Positions 26,301 through 39,086 are shown, numbered from the stretch's first letter. The stretch is DNA of 64,000 nucleotides from Neospora caninum Liverpool (GCF_000208865.1 NC_018395.1:3255920-3319919); one strand, 5' to 3'. Notes: generated by a model not told the origin, from the sequence alone. Made by a program: numbers and translations.

Positions 26301-28209
26301 GAGGGAAACGCAACACTACCAGGCTGTCTCCCGTCCTCCTCGAGTCCAACTGCTCCTAACGATGTATATGGCAAGGTGCGTATTACGGGGTGATGCATAT
26401 AAGCAAAACCCCACTGGCACACATGGGCCAGGTGCGGGTGTAACCACATGTGCCCGCATGTGCATCTGTCGCTCCGTTTATGTCTACATATATATATATA
26501 TATATATGTGCGTATATGCAACTATGTATCATGTCCATGTAAGCATACATTCGTGTATATGTATTGCGATCAATTGCGGGGGACTCTGTGCATATACGCA
26601 TATATAGAGATATGGGTATGCCCAGATGCCCGCCTCCTCTCTACTGGAATCGATTTACGCATTGCGACGGAGATGAAACAAAGCAGAAAACGTACTTTTC
26701 TGAAAGGCTCGAAGCTATCTATGAGGTCGTCGACACGACTGTAGTCTGACAGCTCCTCCAAGCCAAAGAGAGCTTCTGCTTTCGTAAACGCTTCGGTCCG
26801 ATTTTTGGCACCAGTTAGTTTCTCTTGCAATTGCAAGATTCGCTTGTAATGCTCCATAGCCTGCTCAAAGTCTGTCATCTCGTTCTGCACGAAATCAACC
26901 TCTTGCTCCAGTTGGCTCAAGTCCTTCTCCAAGTCTACCTTGTCGGCTTCCAGTTTCTCCTCAAACTGGGCGAGGAACACTCCGAGAAAAGACAACAGCG
27001 GGATGTCAGGAGAGCTACAAACGTGTGCACTGCTTCAAATGCATTCCAAAAGCGAAAGGTGGGTCCACCATCGACGACACCTAGTCGCATTCGTCTTGTA
27101 AAAAGCTCATGCGTTGAGTCCGCAAGGCTGCGCCTGTAAGGAGTCGCAGTCTCCCGCTGGCCTTTCAGCGCATCTCGTTTTTCGTCGAGTTTACAATGAA
27201 ACACGGATCCAGTTTACTCACTGTCGCCCGGAGGTGCGCTGGACATTTCCTACGTGACGCAACGAGGTGTACCGGTTCTCGGTCCACGCACAATAGTTGT
27301 TTGAGCCCACAGTCACGCTCATCACATCGCTTTACGTTACCTATCTACCGAGAGGTTTGTCTTTCGTAATCTCTCGCTTGTTCGCATTTACCCGAAGTCG
27401 TCCCTGTTCCAGAATTTCGCCAGTTTCGATGAGGTCGGATTTGATCTGAAGAGGCCAGCTGAAGGCCCTGTAGGCGTCTTCATGCACAGATTTGTTGATG
27501 GAGAAGTTGAAGGAGGCGAGTAAGTCGATGGCTTCGTGAATGAACTTCGTTTTCGCCGTCAGTGGATCCGCCAGTTCATTTATTGTCGCGATGAGAGTCT
27601 TCAAGGAGCCGAGCTCTTCTTCTGTCGCCGGAATGGTCAAGACGCGATCATGGAGATCGCTCCACTCTTTCATCACAACAGCCACTTGATCCGCTATGAA
27701 AGTAGACACCCTCTCGCATTCAGCCTTCCAGAGCCTTTCGGCCCTGGCCGAAAGTGTTTCTTTCACATGCGAGCAATCCAAGATGATCATTTGCAACTTC
27801 ACTTCTGTCGGGCAAGCCGTCTGAATTTCAAACATTGCGGCGTGGTATTTCTTCAGGCATTCCCGGACACGCGAGAGATCGGACGGATCAAAACCGGCCC
27901 GAGCGTTCTTTGCATGTTCCGCGATATCATTTGATAAAAAGGCAAATTTGTTGAAGAGAGCGAGGTAATTTTCTGCCTCTCGGAGGCACGTTTGGAGCAC
28001 ACGCTGGACCACCTCACGAGTCTCTTTCAGCGGCTCATACGTCGCCGAAATCTCGTATAATGGTGGATTTTGCATCTCCACAAACGGCAGGAACTCCTTC
28101 TCTGAACACACGCACAGAGGACAGTAAACACGCAGCGGTGTAGCTACATAGAGCCCCTCAGGGAAGCCGGCCAATACACAAAGCTGCTAACTATAAGCAA
28201 AAGACATAT

Positions 28210-28261
<52 letters not shown>

Positions 28262-31200
28262 GCGTATACACTTGATAAGGACGGTGAAGCGTTCGCGAAA
28301 CACAATCTGTGTATCTGACACGTTCAGAGCCTGCGTTCACTTAACGAACCCTTGAGACAAACCCCTTGTAGGGCCAGGGCACACTTTCACCCAACTCACT
28401 TACCGAGAGACGTGACTCGGTTGGACTGTTCAATTACCCAGTCCAGAAGGGAGGAGACTTCTCGAGTGACACTGCGAAACCACGACATCATGGACAGTCG
28501 CTGAGGGAGAAGAGACATCGATTGCCATGTTTGTAAACTGGCCTTTTTGTCACTGCGCAGAGCGCTCCATTCGTATCCACACGTGGGTTCACCCGTTAGG
28601 TTCTTCTCATCAACCCTTCTACGAGCTCGTCTCTGACTTCGTCCCTCTTCGGGCCTCTGCAACCGGTCTCGCACACTTCGCTAACAGGACCAGTTTACTA
28701 TAGCTTACGTAGCTGGATCTGGAGAGAGTCGCACGCCGTTTTCTGTCGCATGGACGTCAAGAATCAGCAGAGGGTCAGCGGGGTGGTAGGTTTCGTCGGC
28801 GACGAAGGAGAGGAAGAAGCGTTTCCAGTCGGCAATCGAGGTCTGAATGAATTCCATCATGTGGTGCGAGAGGATGATATCAATTTTTCGGAGGATCTTG
28901 CGCAGATCGCTTCGCGTGTACTTCTCCGAGTCGTCAACGTAGAACTGATACTCGCTGCCAAGACTGCCAAGTGTGGCCATGGTCTCATTGTATATAAATT
29001 CACGCCAATGCTCCTCTAGGACATCTTTAACATCTGCGCAATGGTCTTGCTGATGCTGAATGAACTGGTCCAGTCTGAACGCCTACAATCAGTCCGCAAG
29101 ACCGGAGGCTTCCGTTTCTATTACTCGCCTCAGCGTATGAGGCACACTCCAACGGTGGAGTGTACATTTGTCGGTATCTTGACACTTCTTTCGAGCGAAC
29201 ATGCAAACGCGAACCCTCCCTCCCCCCTGGGGTTCGTCCCCCCTCAACAATTCGAAGTATTCACATTTCCTGTCAACGATTGGATCAGTGTGTCAAGAGC
29301 TAGCAGCGAAAAAAGAGGGGAGCTGGGGGAATGCCGGTTCCAGAAGGTGCGAAATGCGGTTACACCCGCAACGCGACGGCAATGAACGCTGCCATGGCCG
29401 TTTCCTCCTTAGTGAAAAGTAAGGAACTTGGACACGCGCCTTTTTCTGAGAGAGAACCTGGAAACCTGTTCCCTGTTTAGTCGGCGTGTTTGCGCTGAAA
29501 AGAGCAGGAGAAGTCCTGTTCTCGTGCGTGTGCCTCCTGAGACGAGATCTGTGTGTTCGTGGTCCAACAGGTGACTGCAGGCACGCGGCTTTTTCCGTGC
29601 CTCGATGCTTCGTCAGGCATCGGTTAGCCAGTCACCGTACGCAAGTCTTCCTGAACGGTTCAGCAAGAATGAAACAAAGCACTGCTAGTTCACCAGCGGA
29701 TGCGTGGTTAGTGTTGTCGTTGAAGCTTACGACGGGATCAGTGTGGTTTCTGCGATGATTCGCCCGCGTCATGATCCCTGGAAGGAACCGATGTCGGTTC
29801 CTTCCGCGGTTGATGTCCAGAAAGCGAAAGTCCTGGATTTCCCAGAAACGATTCGCCACGTGAAGGACTAGCTGCAATTGCAAAGTAGAACACAGGTCGT
29901 TTGGCACAAAGTCTGGGGCAGTGCAGATAAAATTCCTGCAGCGCCCATCGCAGTTCGTGCAAGACGCCTTGGCCTTTTCTCCTAAAAATGCGATATCTAC
30001 AAGGCTTTTAATATACCTCCTGAACCCGTCGTTCTTGTGCTGCTGAGAACAATGGTAAAGCTCTTGAGTCACCTTGGCGATTTCCTTCTTGAAATGTGGA
30101 CTGCGTTTGAGAAGCGCTTTGGTTCTCGAGAGACTTGTCATGCCAGCAACACGTTCACATCCCGTTTCCTTCATCAGTGGAGGGAGAAGAGGAACGAAGA
30201 GAGATCCAAATCTTGAATGCAACTTATCAGGGGTGAGAAACGCGTAAGGGGTTCCATTGAGAGTAAAGGTTTTGTGGCGGACTGCAGAGAACTTCATGGC
30301 GAACATGTGGAGGTCTTCCAACTCATTGAACAGGCCACCGGCAGATCCGTGATCGAACTTCCGTAGACGGCCTCGCCCTTTGAGCAGAAGCCGCTTCAAC
30401 ACTCGCTGTTTCGCTTGCATGCCGAGAGGCGGGAACTCACAGTCCTGAAGACCGTGAATGAGGTTGATGAGAGACTGGCGAAGGCGCATCTGGTCCCGCC
30501 TTCGTCGACACCTGTCCGCTCTTTCTTGGCACCTCACTGGATCTTCACTGCCGAACCGGAGAGAGAGACGGTGCACAGTTTTCTCGGTCCCGTTTATTTT
30601 CAGCCGAACTCTGAATTTCTTCTCGGCTTTCAAGTAGTCAAGAACCCAGCAAGGTGTCATCCGCCAGTCGCCGTCAAGAAAATGCAGCACGTCGGCATCC
30701 TCCGAACACTGTTCCACAAACTGCAGTGGCTCAGAGCCTGCATTCATCGCGTGTTCGTCCTTGAGAGGGACTCCCCCAAGCTGTCCTACAGCGCCTTTCG
30801 GGGAGTTTCTGTGCGTGTTTTCTTGTGGAGCGTGATTGCTGTCAGCAGCAGTCCCAGAACTGCCTTCGGAGCGCCGTCGCGATGCAGGTTCCGGAACACC
30901 AGTGTTCAACCAGTGCCTGTTATCTGGCTGGTTCGCCGAACCATCGCGCGACAGAGTGGCAGCCGCGCAAGAGTGAGTTACGCCCTCGTTACTGTCGGAG
31001 GCCCTCTGCCGGGACAGAGCCTCCTTCCTTCTCCGGCTAGCGCAACGACGGACCCATTCTTCCGGAGAGGGATCTGCGTACACATCCGGGTCGTCGAAGT
31101 CCTCGAGACTGAGACTAAGCTGTCCCTCCACGAACGCGAAGAGCGGCGTGTTGTACTCGGTTTCCGCGGCTGGACACGGCATGTGGTTTGACGCTCCGTG

Positions 31201-31974
31201 CTCGTTCCTACTGGCGCAACGCGTTGCTGAACGAGAAGGCCTGGCCGAATCAGTTGCCGCTGTCGTCAGCTCTGGGGGGGATACCCGTGCAGAGCACGGG
31301 TCGTCTTCGGCCAAGGCTCGTTTACCCCTTTCAGTAGCTTTCGCGGGCGACGTTCTCGAGACACTGCCAGCGCCGGCCGCCGCAGAAAAGAGACGTCGTC
31401 GACCGACGTGGACCATCGCCGCGTCACTTCTGGGGAGAGGATCTTGACGAACTTGGTAGGACGCTTGTCGGAGAAAACCCGTATGTGTTGCGGATCTGCG
31501 ACACGGGAGTCGACAGCCGCAGCGCAGTGGAGTACGTGGTTTGCGATGAAAAGACTGCGTGGAGGTGCCGGCCGTTGACTGTCGGGTCTCGGGTCGTGTG
31601 CTCCCGGGGCTTGGGCAGCCGAAGAGAGCCTCCTCAATTTCCTCCAAAGAGGAAGTTTCCAACCTGCCCGCAGTGACGCTGGAAGCCTTTTTCGTACTCG
31701 TTGCCGACGATATTCGCGAGCACAAGCTTGGACTCCCCGATGAGAAGCTGGACAAAATCCTCTTCTCGATGCCGCGGAGCGCATTCCCCGGTGGCGAAGA
31801 AAAACCCGCTACGAATGGATGGTCCACATGCCTCGGAGGAAGGTCTGTTCCTGTGTGTTTCAACTGATCTTTCCGTTCCCCTTCTGCGATCCATGCTTTG
31901 AAGACATCTTCGGATGCCTCTTCCGGCGGGTGCTGCCCATGGATCGAGTGCGCTCTGGAGCCCTCATCGATCAT
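6197..31974 (-). CDS. Axonemal dynein heavy chain, single-headed inner-arm-like (DNAH3/7/12 type), 27 exons
   Basis: ATP-driven motor subunit of flagellar dynein arms. Exons in transcription order: 31974-29731, 29082-28709, 28471-28404, 28101-27392, 26965-26696, 26254-25106, 24549-24337, 23701-22982, 22463-22359, 21870-20932, 20548-20178, 19789-19705, 19252-17516, 17213-16284, 15894-15127, 14724-14392, 14268-13825, 13169-12918, 12621-11901, 11380-11199, 10697-10611, 10176-9920, 9336-9174, 8750-8442, 7841-7431, 6971-6818, 6309-6197. Sum 14,109 nt = 4,702 aa plus stop. Visible: linker (about 1000-1650); AAA1 GPAGTGKT (about 1803) with Walker [13 protein letters not shown]2 GATLTGKT (about 2086) then [23 protein letters not shown]3 GATGTGKT (about 2575) with [11 protein letters not shown]4 GFGGSGRKS (about 2915); coiled-coil stalk (about 3310-3650); C-terminal YECPVYKT and GHSTNYVL, ending [12 protein letters not shown]2 and the AAA4-AAA5 region carry acidic insertions. 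The intron at 19253-19704 appears to be GC-AG. The start is uncertain: 31974 is the first in-frame ATG, but the frame is open to 32736. Confidence 0.95.
8292..8325. repeat. (TA)n microsatellite in dynein intron
   Basis: Pure TA run of about 17 units between dynein exons 7841-7431 and 8750-8442. Confidence 0.95.
8829..8909. repeat. Compound (TA)n/(CATA)n microsatellite in dynein intron
   Basis: Two TA runs joined by ACAT/GTAC interruptions, between exons 9336-9174 and 8750-8442. Confidence 0.9.
11031..11108. repeat. Compound TA/ATTTATAC-rich microsatellite in dynein intron
   Basis: Imperfect repeats of ATTTATAC and ATAT around a TA core, between exons 11380-11199 and 10697-10611. Confidence 0.85.
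17323..17360. repeat. (TA)n microsatellite in dynein intron
   Basis: About 19 pure TA units between exons 19252-17516 and 17213-16284. Confidence 0.95.
26490..26506. repeat. Short (TA)n microsatellite in dynein intron
   Basis: About eight TA units between exons 26965-26696 and 26254-25106. Confidence 0.85.
28206..28261. repeat. (TA)n microsatellite with AAATA interruptions in dynein intron
   Basis: Three TA blocks separated by a single extra A, between exons 28471-28404 and 28101-27392. Confidence 0.95.
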
Positions 31975-32736
31975 CTGTGGAATCCTCCTCGCTGAGGCCG
32001 ATCCACGACCTCGACCCTTTGCCGAGGGCCAGCGGCTGTGGCATACACACTTTCCGCTTACATCGGAGTGTGCAGCGGGAACTGCTCCAGCGCCTGGTTC
32101 GGACGCCTCCGAGAGTGGCGTATCCTTCCAGGCCGAGGGCCCATTAGCGCCACCACCGCCACACTTTCCCGTTTCCTTGCTCTTCAAATCATGTGGCTGG
32201 TGCGTGGGGGAGTCTGCGCTGGCTGGAACGCTCAGGTGGCTGCGTCGGCGAAAGAGATCCTGTGGTTTGGGGCATGAACGAGTTGTGGAGCCTCCCCCGC
32301 AACCCGCGGGGGAATAGGGGCAAGGCGCTCCCCGTTTCGCCTCCCGAGACACGCCTCCGGTCTTGGGGCGGGCGTGTGCGGCAGATTGAGAATCGGTCCA
32401 TCGTAGCGTTGCAAGGAGAGGCTGCCCACGGCGAACCGAGGCGTCTCCGCTCGTTCCAGAGGCATCACTTCGCCGACCGTCAGCCTGCTGACTGCTTGGT
32501 CTGGCTGCCGGGTTGCGTGTTGAGCAGCGAGGAACTTTCTGTTTCCCCGACGGCGGCTTTGAAGCTGAAGAGTCTTCAGTCGTTGAGTGTGATCCCCGGT
32601 CGTCATTCGACCTTTCTGCCGGTAGCAAAAACAGAAAAGCAGAGAGGGCGCATATTCGGGGCCTCTCCAGGAAATTGCTCCGGCCTCTCTTTCTGTCGGC
32701 CTCCAAAAAAAAGGCACTCGAGTTCACTGCCTCCAA
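31975..32736 (-). other. Open in-frame 5' extension of the dynein N-terminal exon
   Basis: The dynein frame stays open for a further 254 codons upstream of the first ATG (31974), up to a TGA just beyond 32736, without another ATG. The translation is Ser-, Arg-, Pro- and Gly-rich and low in complexity, like many coccidian protein extensions. A strong pyrimidine tract followed by CAG lies near 32620 on the minus strand, so an upstream exon could be spliced here and part of this segment could be coding. It may equally be 5' UTR. Transcript evidence would decide. Confidence 0.4.
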
Positions 32737-32898
32737 GGTTCGACGCTCTCGGTTATTTCATATTCTCAAACGACCCCGAACGTGTGGTGGGCCAGCGTTT
32801 GTATCCTACTTAAACTGGGACTGAACTGTTGGTTTGCGGCGGATGCCACTCCAGTTACTTGACCGTCTCTTCTGTCCCGTACTTGTAACTGGTCCAAC

Positions 32899-32906
32899 TG
32901 CATGCG
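32899..32906. promoter_or_regulatory. YGCATGCR motif (TGCATGCG)
   Basis: Matches the palindromic GCATGC-core element known to be enriched upstream of Toxoplasma genes and bound by ApiAP2-type factors in apicomplexans. It lies in the divergent dynein/CFAP53 region. A single 8-bp match can occur by chance. Confidence 0.3.
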
Positions 32907-33031
32907 ACTACCGTTCTACGTCAAGCCCATCCAGTTCCTTTAATATGTAGGGAAGACACTTCCAGTTGCAAATGCCGTCCTAGCGGACGAGGTCACCGTG
33001 TGCTTTGTAATGGACAGTTTGTACCACCACG

Positions 33032-33457
33032 TCATACTTCCGCAGGGGATCGATTACCAGCTCCTCTAGTGGTAAGCCGGCTCGGCTCTACGCCCCGGCA
33101 GACCTTCCCGGCTAGACTGAGAACATCTTGTTGCTTTCGAAGAGCAGCTGCCTCAGCTGCCTGGGCAATGCGCTCCCCAAAGTTGTCGACCTCCCCTAGA
33201 CCGGGGATCCGATGTTCGACGAAACTGGTGGCTGAACACACAGGCACTCGTGAAGCATCAAGCAATTGTTCGTTCCGATCGAAAACAAGTGTGGTTGATT
33301 TTCTGCAGAGAAACAGCGGCGCCTGCAAACCGGAGAGCGCCTGACTGTACACCTTCAGACTCTTCCCACCCAGCACAAAACCAATCAGTCTGTGCCGCGC
33401 TCTGTGTCGCCCATCTCGTCTGTTTATACCTTTGTTGAATTTGTAAGGGGATGCCAT
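33032..33457 (-). CDS. Hypothetical ORF, possible upstream exon of the dynein gene
   Basis: An ATG-initiated frame of 141 codons beginning MASPYKFNK. It sits about 720 bp upstream of the long dynein first exon, on the same strand. The central part (residues about 35-110) has a balanced composition with an amphipathic, Ala-rich stretch, unlike a random frame. Possible donors include GTATAA after residue 9 and GTCTGC after LSLAGK, but I could not find a donor/acceptor pair that joins it to the dynein frame with matching phase. No domain is recognised. It may be a non-coding leader or a chance frame. Confidence 0.2.
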   Translation of the reverse strand: MASPYKFNKGINRRDGRHRARHRLIGFVLGGKSLKVYSQALSGLQAPLFLCRKSTTLVFDRNEQLLDASRVPVCSATSFVEHRIPGLGEVDNFGERIAQAAEAAALRKQQDVLSLAGKVCRGVEPSRLTTRGAGNRSPAEV

Positions 33458-34570
33458 CGCGGAAAGCGCAAGTCGTTACAAAGCTCGAGTTGTGCCTTGG
33501 ACTGTTTTACATAATGCGCTTCAGTCTCATTCAGACTTGCCTCCATCTCAGTTTGTGCAGCCAAATCTATCCCAAACCGGCTTTCTGATCAAACACGCCT
33601 TTCAAATGACTCAACCAGTGACAAGAAAAAAAAATCGCTCGTGTTCAAATCGAATCGAAGCATGCGAGGAACCCGGGTGTGCGCTGTCCGTATCGGAGAG
33701 AACCAACGCCTCCGCAGTATCCTCTTGCGGCCAGCGTTACGACATGGTCTAGCCCCACCGTTTGTACGACGGCACAAATATCAAAACGGCAACTTTGCAT
33801 CCGTATGCCTGTCACTGTGAGCGGACAGCGGTCATCCTTTTTATATTTCCATCAAATGACGGGTGTCGCAAAGCGCTCACGCCGTCCAGCCCCCTTTGCG
33901 GGGCCAGCAATCAAGTGGGCCTCGACCCTCACTCCCCGCAGTTCCGTTGGAAAATGGCGTCGCGACGCAACGGCAAGTTCGAAGTCTTTTCGTGTGATTG
34001 GTGTCCCAAACCCCAGAACGCGTTAAATGAGGCGCCAGCCCACACGTGGGCTGGGCGTACACTCACTTCGAGCGTCGCACGATCTCGGCGCCTTGGTGCT
34101 TTTCACAGTGCCGGAAAAAATAGGAAAGTGCCTTCTCTCCTGACAAGACATACGCTTTCTTCGGTTGTGTAGAGCCCCTAACTCCTGAACGATCCTCTGT
34201 CGGGCCACGTGGAACAGACCCCGTCTGCTGGCATCCCCCTCTTCAGTCGCACGCCGCTAGCATATCGCGTCAAAGTAGCTTACAAGAGACCCGTTATTTG
34301 GTGTGCTCTCTCGAAACCAATGTTTGCTGGACCCGCATTATCTGGTGCTCTGTGAGTTGACAAAAGCTCGGACCGAAAGGTGGTACAGTCTCCACAGCCT
34401 CAAAACTGGAGGAATGCCCGTACCGCATCGACGAAGGAAGGCTATTGCTGAAACGCTTCGGGATAACGTGTAACCCCACAAGCGTAGAGAGCTAAAGTTG
34501 CTGACGTGTATACACGCTTTGACTGAAACAGTAGGAAGCCCTTGCCCCATCGCCGGGGAAACTCTGTTTT

Positions 34571-37500
34571 ATGGTCGGGACCTCGACAGAGGCTCTTCTG
34601 GTGCCTGGGCTGAATTGGTTTCCGGGAACAGGCGGAACGATTCAGGGAAAACGGCCGACAGGCATTGCGCCAAACGATTCAGACAAAATGTGGGGTGTTC
34701 CTAAAAAACCGCTGCCTCCACCTCAGCAGGGCGTGCCGCGTCGTGGCGTCAGTGTATCTGTTTTCGAGCAACGCATGCACAAGCGCAAGCTGGAGGATGC
34801 TCGATTGGCAGAGCTTCAAGCGGATGTCCATCAGACCCGCGTCCAGCAGCATCTGGCTGACGCCACAGAGAGGAGTGCCCGGCTCATGGAGGCAGCCCTT
34901 GTGAAGCAGCGTGCGGAGGAGCTGCGACAGCAACAGAAAGCACACCTGGAACAGAGACGAAGAGCCCTCCAGGACCTCCTCGACAAAGAACAGAAAATGT
35001 ACCAAGCAGAGCTAAAGGCACTGGAGACAACAGCTGATCAACGAAAGGAACGGCTTATGGAACGTGCTAGAGAACTAAGACAGAAGAGAGAGAAGGAAAG
35101 GGGAGAACTCGCAGAGAATCTGCAGTACCGAAGATGGAGGGAATCAGTCGACGAACTGAGGTCATCCGATGCCAAGCTTCACGCTCTGAAGGTGAGGACT
35201 GGTTTTCACACGTGGACAGAACAGGCGGGAAAGGCACCAAGTGAGTCCTTTCAGGTCGAGGGGTTAAATGTCGCTGGCGTACCATGAGAGACGAAGCGAC
35301 CCTTCGTTTGGGGAAGCGGGCACGGCGGATACGCTAGGTCGGCACAAGCATATGTTCAACTGCTATGCGTCGCTAGAGACCACGGAGCGTGGCAAATTAT
35401 CAATGACACACCACGGGGAATGGGACGCCGTCACTATGGAAGTAGTTGAGAAACAACACGGTAGAAAACCAACGCCGTTGCCGTGCTGTCGTCTTCAGCT
35501 GTAGTCCGACTGCGGTATAGAACAGTGTGTCGCAGACCAAGTGGACGACCGGCTCCGGGAGGAAGACGTTTTCTCACAGCGGGTGTCGTGCGTTCCTGAA
35601 CCTAGGATTCACGGGTCTGAGTCGAAGAGATTATATCTCCGTTTGCATCTTCAGGCCCTAGCTGCCAGGGACGAGCAGGTCTTCCAGAAGGCGCTGGAAC
35701 GCGACAAGGAAGAACAGCGAGATAGGATTTTTGCTGCCCTCTGGCAAGAAGAATATGCCAAGAAACTCAAGCGAGAAGAAGAGGAACAGGAGCGCGCCGT
35801 ACAACAAAGACGAGAGACACGAGTTGCACTGCAGGAACAGGTTAGGAGCATCCACGTGTGGACTGATTGCAGACGATTTTTCTCTAAAGAAGGTACTACA
35901 GTGGAAGCGAGTATTTCAGAGGTCCGGCACCAGTGTACCACGATACAACTAGGTCTCTGACCCCAGAAACTCATTTGTCCCCATGTTTGTACATGTCCGA
36001 GGACGGCAGTGGCTTTATTAAGTAGATCTAAAACTAACCCAGACATCCAAGTGGTTATTAACTAATTGCAACTCCAGTGTAGAATGAGTGTTTCAAGGTC
36101 CTGATTCACAGAATTCTCTCGCGATCTGATGGTTCCGCCGCCGCTGGTAGGTGCTGGCTCTAAGAACACGGAATATGACGGTATAGCGATTTGGGCGTTC
36201 AGCCGCGCGGCAGAAGATAGGCCTTTCCCCACGCAACGGGATCTATAAGGACAGCGAAAAGAACGACCTTTGACGTGTGTGTGAGTTGGCCCAGCGCGTA
36301 GTCTCTCTCTGCTGGACAACAGCGAATTTCAAGGCACGTTTGCGTTCGCCGGGGCTGCTTACGCTTTGGTTTGAACCCAACCAAAACCCGTTTCTTGCAT
36401 CTTGATCGCACCGCGTTCAGTGTGTCTCCGTGGCGTCTGCCGGTCCAGCTGGCCCTTCAGGGCGTCATGAGAGAGAGGGAGAGTGAAGAGAGAAAAAGGG
36501 AAATTACGGAGTTGCGGAAAGCAGAGTGCGAGAGGGCGCTTCAAGACAGACGAAAACGCACAGAGGAGGCCAAGAGAAATGAGGAGAAGAGACAGGAATT
36601 GATAGAAGCCATAGCCGAGCAGAAGAAAGAGAAGGAAGCTCAACGGGAACTAACATGGGAACTCGAACGGTAGGATACCGAGATTCCATACTGGGTTTGT
36701 ACCGAAATCAAGTGCGGTACACCGGTTCCACTCAATCGTCCCTAAGCACTATAGCTAGGTCCGTTCGTGTTCACGTGGGGACACGGAGTCATCTAAAAAG
36801 CGAACGGAAATCGTCTATAAAGCACAACAGGATCCTTCAGACCTTGATCCAAAGGTTTACCAGACCCAAGTATTCGACGGCATGCGGTAAAGTACTCAAC
36901 ATCAAACGCTTCTCTCCGGCCCGGACAAATCGTGTGCTGGGACTGCCTCGACACAGCGATATCCCGTGCGCATCATGAAAGCAACCGGCGAGAGCGCCTG
37001 TGCGTCGGCCTCGCTCAAAACTCACTGCAGTCTTAGCGAATCCTCTGGCATTCCGCAATGCACCAGGGCCGAAACACGGATTGTGGAACTGTCCACTGCG
37101 ACACGCGGAATGCATATGCTGCTGCTGTAACCCTCTGCCAATCGTTCCGGTGTACGCATGTCATATATATATATATATATATATTGGCACATGTAGATGT
37201 AGAAAATGAGCTTGTTATGGATTCGTGTCACTGATTTGACTACTGCAATATACTGTGTGTATGCGTCGCTGCGCCTTGTGTGTCCCTTTGAGTAGACAGT
37301 ACCTTCAGGCAGAGAAAGAGCAAGATGCTCTCTTGGAGCGAAAAGAACAGGAAGAGAAGGAAGTGATTCGTCGCCATGCAACGGACTACCGCGAGGTGAG
37401 GCAGGCGAAGCAGCTCTTGACTGCGTGGCCCCTCCAGAGAACAGAGAGACCATTTGTTTATACGTATCGGGGCATTAGATTTAAGATGTGCATGCGGAGT

Positions 37501-39086
37501 TACTCGTACGTCTACTGACTTGAGCGCAATGCCTGTCGATTTATTCCTGACTCCCCTGCTTCCGTGGTTCGAACAGCCCCTGTGTCCACCGACGCGGTTG
37601 GACGTTTTGACTCTCTGCTTTCACGCACTCAGGCGTTACTCCACGACATGCAGAAGAAGAAAGAAAATCAACATGAACTCGAGAGATTGTATATGAAGGA
37701 TCAAGAGAAAGACTGGCAGAAACAGGATGCTCAGGTGTGTAAACGTAGCGGGTATAGAGGGGCATCCCGAGCCCCGTGCCCCTTGGCTACTACTCTCGGC
37801 TGTTCCATGAAACGTTTCCTCCATGAAGATTGCGATTCTTGGACGCCTCCTTTGCCTCCAGCTGTTCATGGAACACTCTGTCTTTTTCCCTCTGAACGTA
37901 TCTATTGACCCCCCGCCACTCTGACTCACTTCGTTTCTCCCATCTGCGTCGTCGAGTGTCGTGACGCTTCCCCTTTATCTGTATATGTAGTTCCCCAATT
38001 CCCAATCCCCCGGTCCATGTCTCTGTACCACTCTTGCACACCATCGACTGTCCGTTTCCATCGTTGCATTGCTCTAAGAACGTATCACTCCTTGGGATTA
38101 CCTCTTTTTCTCATTGACAGCTTCGCGTCCTGTCTCCCCTGATCCCTAGATCCGGCGCGAAGAGGAAGGAAGGCGACGACTGCTTGAGGAGGTGATCCAG
38201 AGCTGCAAAGGTTCGTCTCGAGTTAGCACTCAAGTGCACCAGACCAGCTGGGCACGGCGTCGAGACGCTTCGGAGATTTGTCTCTGTCTTCGTGTCCGGC
38301 GACGATGAAAGCCGCCTTGCAGCCATCACGTTCCCCCCTCCCCCCCTCCCCCCCGATGGTCTCAATAACAGCCCCTCTGTCATACCCGTTTTGCAGTTAC
38401 CGTTGTGCGCTGTTGAATTCGCGACTCAAAGAAGTTTTGCTTCTTCCTTTGCAACGATAGGCCTTACGGATACTATGGGCACGCCTGACAATCATAAGGG
38501 GTAGGACCGTAAGCTGCGAGGGATTAACGAGAATCAACACTCAACGATCGAAGGCAACGCCCGCTGTTCATCTTGCAGCAAATGAGCGCAAGTGCCTTGT
38601 CCTACATTTTTAGAGCTTTGTCACCACAAGGCTGTGGAGGCTGAGAGATTGGCGGAACAGAAGCGACTGGACCTTGCTGTAGTCCAGGAAGACTTTCGTC
38701 GATTCCAGGAAGACGTTGAAAGGAAGTACGCGGCCCAGTCCGTCGAAAAACATTCTTTAGAAGAAATGCGGTGTCAAGGTGCTTGTTCCTTTCCCGTCTC
38801 AAACAGGCTTTTTTGTCCTTCATCTACACATGGTGAAACTTTATTTATATCTGTATATATATATATATATATATATGCACGTTTCTGGTCATATATAGCC
38901 ACGTTCGAACGGCAAAACGATGGTACGCTTTTCCGAAGGGACTCCTGGCCTTTCGTTTTTGTTCATGTGTAGTGACAGTAAGTCTAAAGGCGGTAAACCT
39001 GCGAAGTCGCTCGCAGTCTGCCTCACCAAGAACTCGGAAAAATCACGCTCCTACGCCTGGGTCTTGGTTAGCCGTTCTGCGTATAG

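Larger units (their letters stand above)
32737..34570. other. Divergent promoter region between dynein heavy chain and CFAP53-like gene
   Basis: This is 1.8 kb (2.6 kb if dynein starts at 31974) between two head-to-head axonemal genes. It holds one YGCATGCR motif at 32899-32906 and one open frame on the minus strand (33032-33457) that may be an upstream exon. It has no (TA)n tracts, unlike most other non-coding stretches here. No RNA gene was recognised. Confidence 0.6.

Noticed and set aside
26970..27390. Extra dynein exon(s) in this interval (frame with [11 protein letters not shown])
   Set aside because: Donor CGG|GTAAAT at 27391 joins in phase to the exon starting at 26965, and the resulting linker repeat spacing fits the family; no phase-compatible donor exists for the extra exon.
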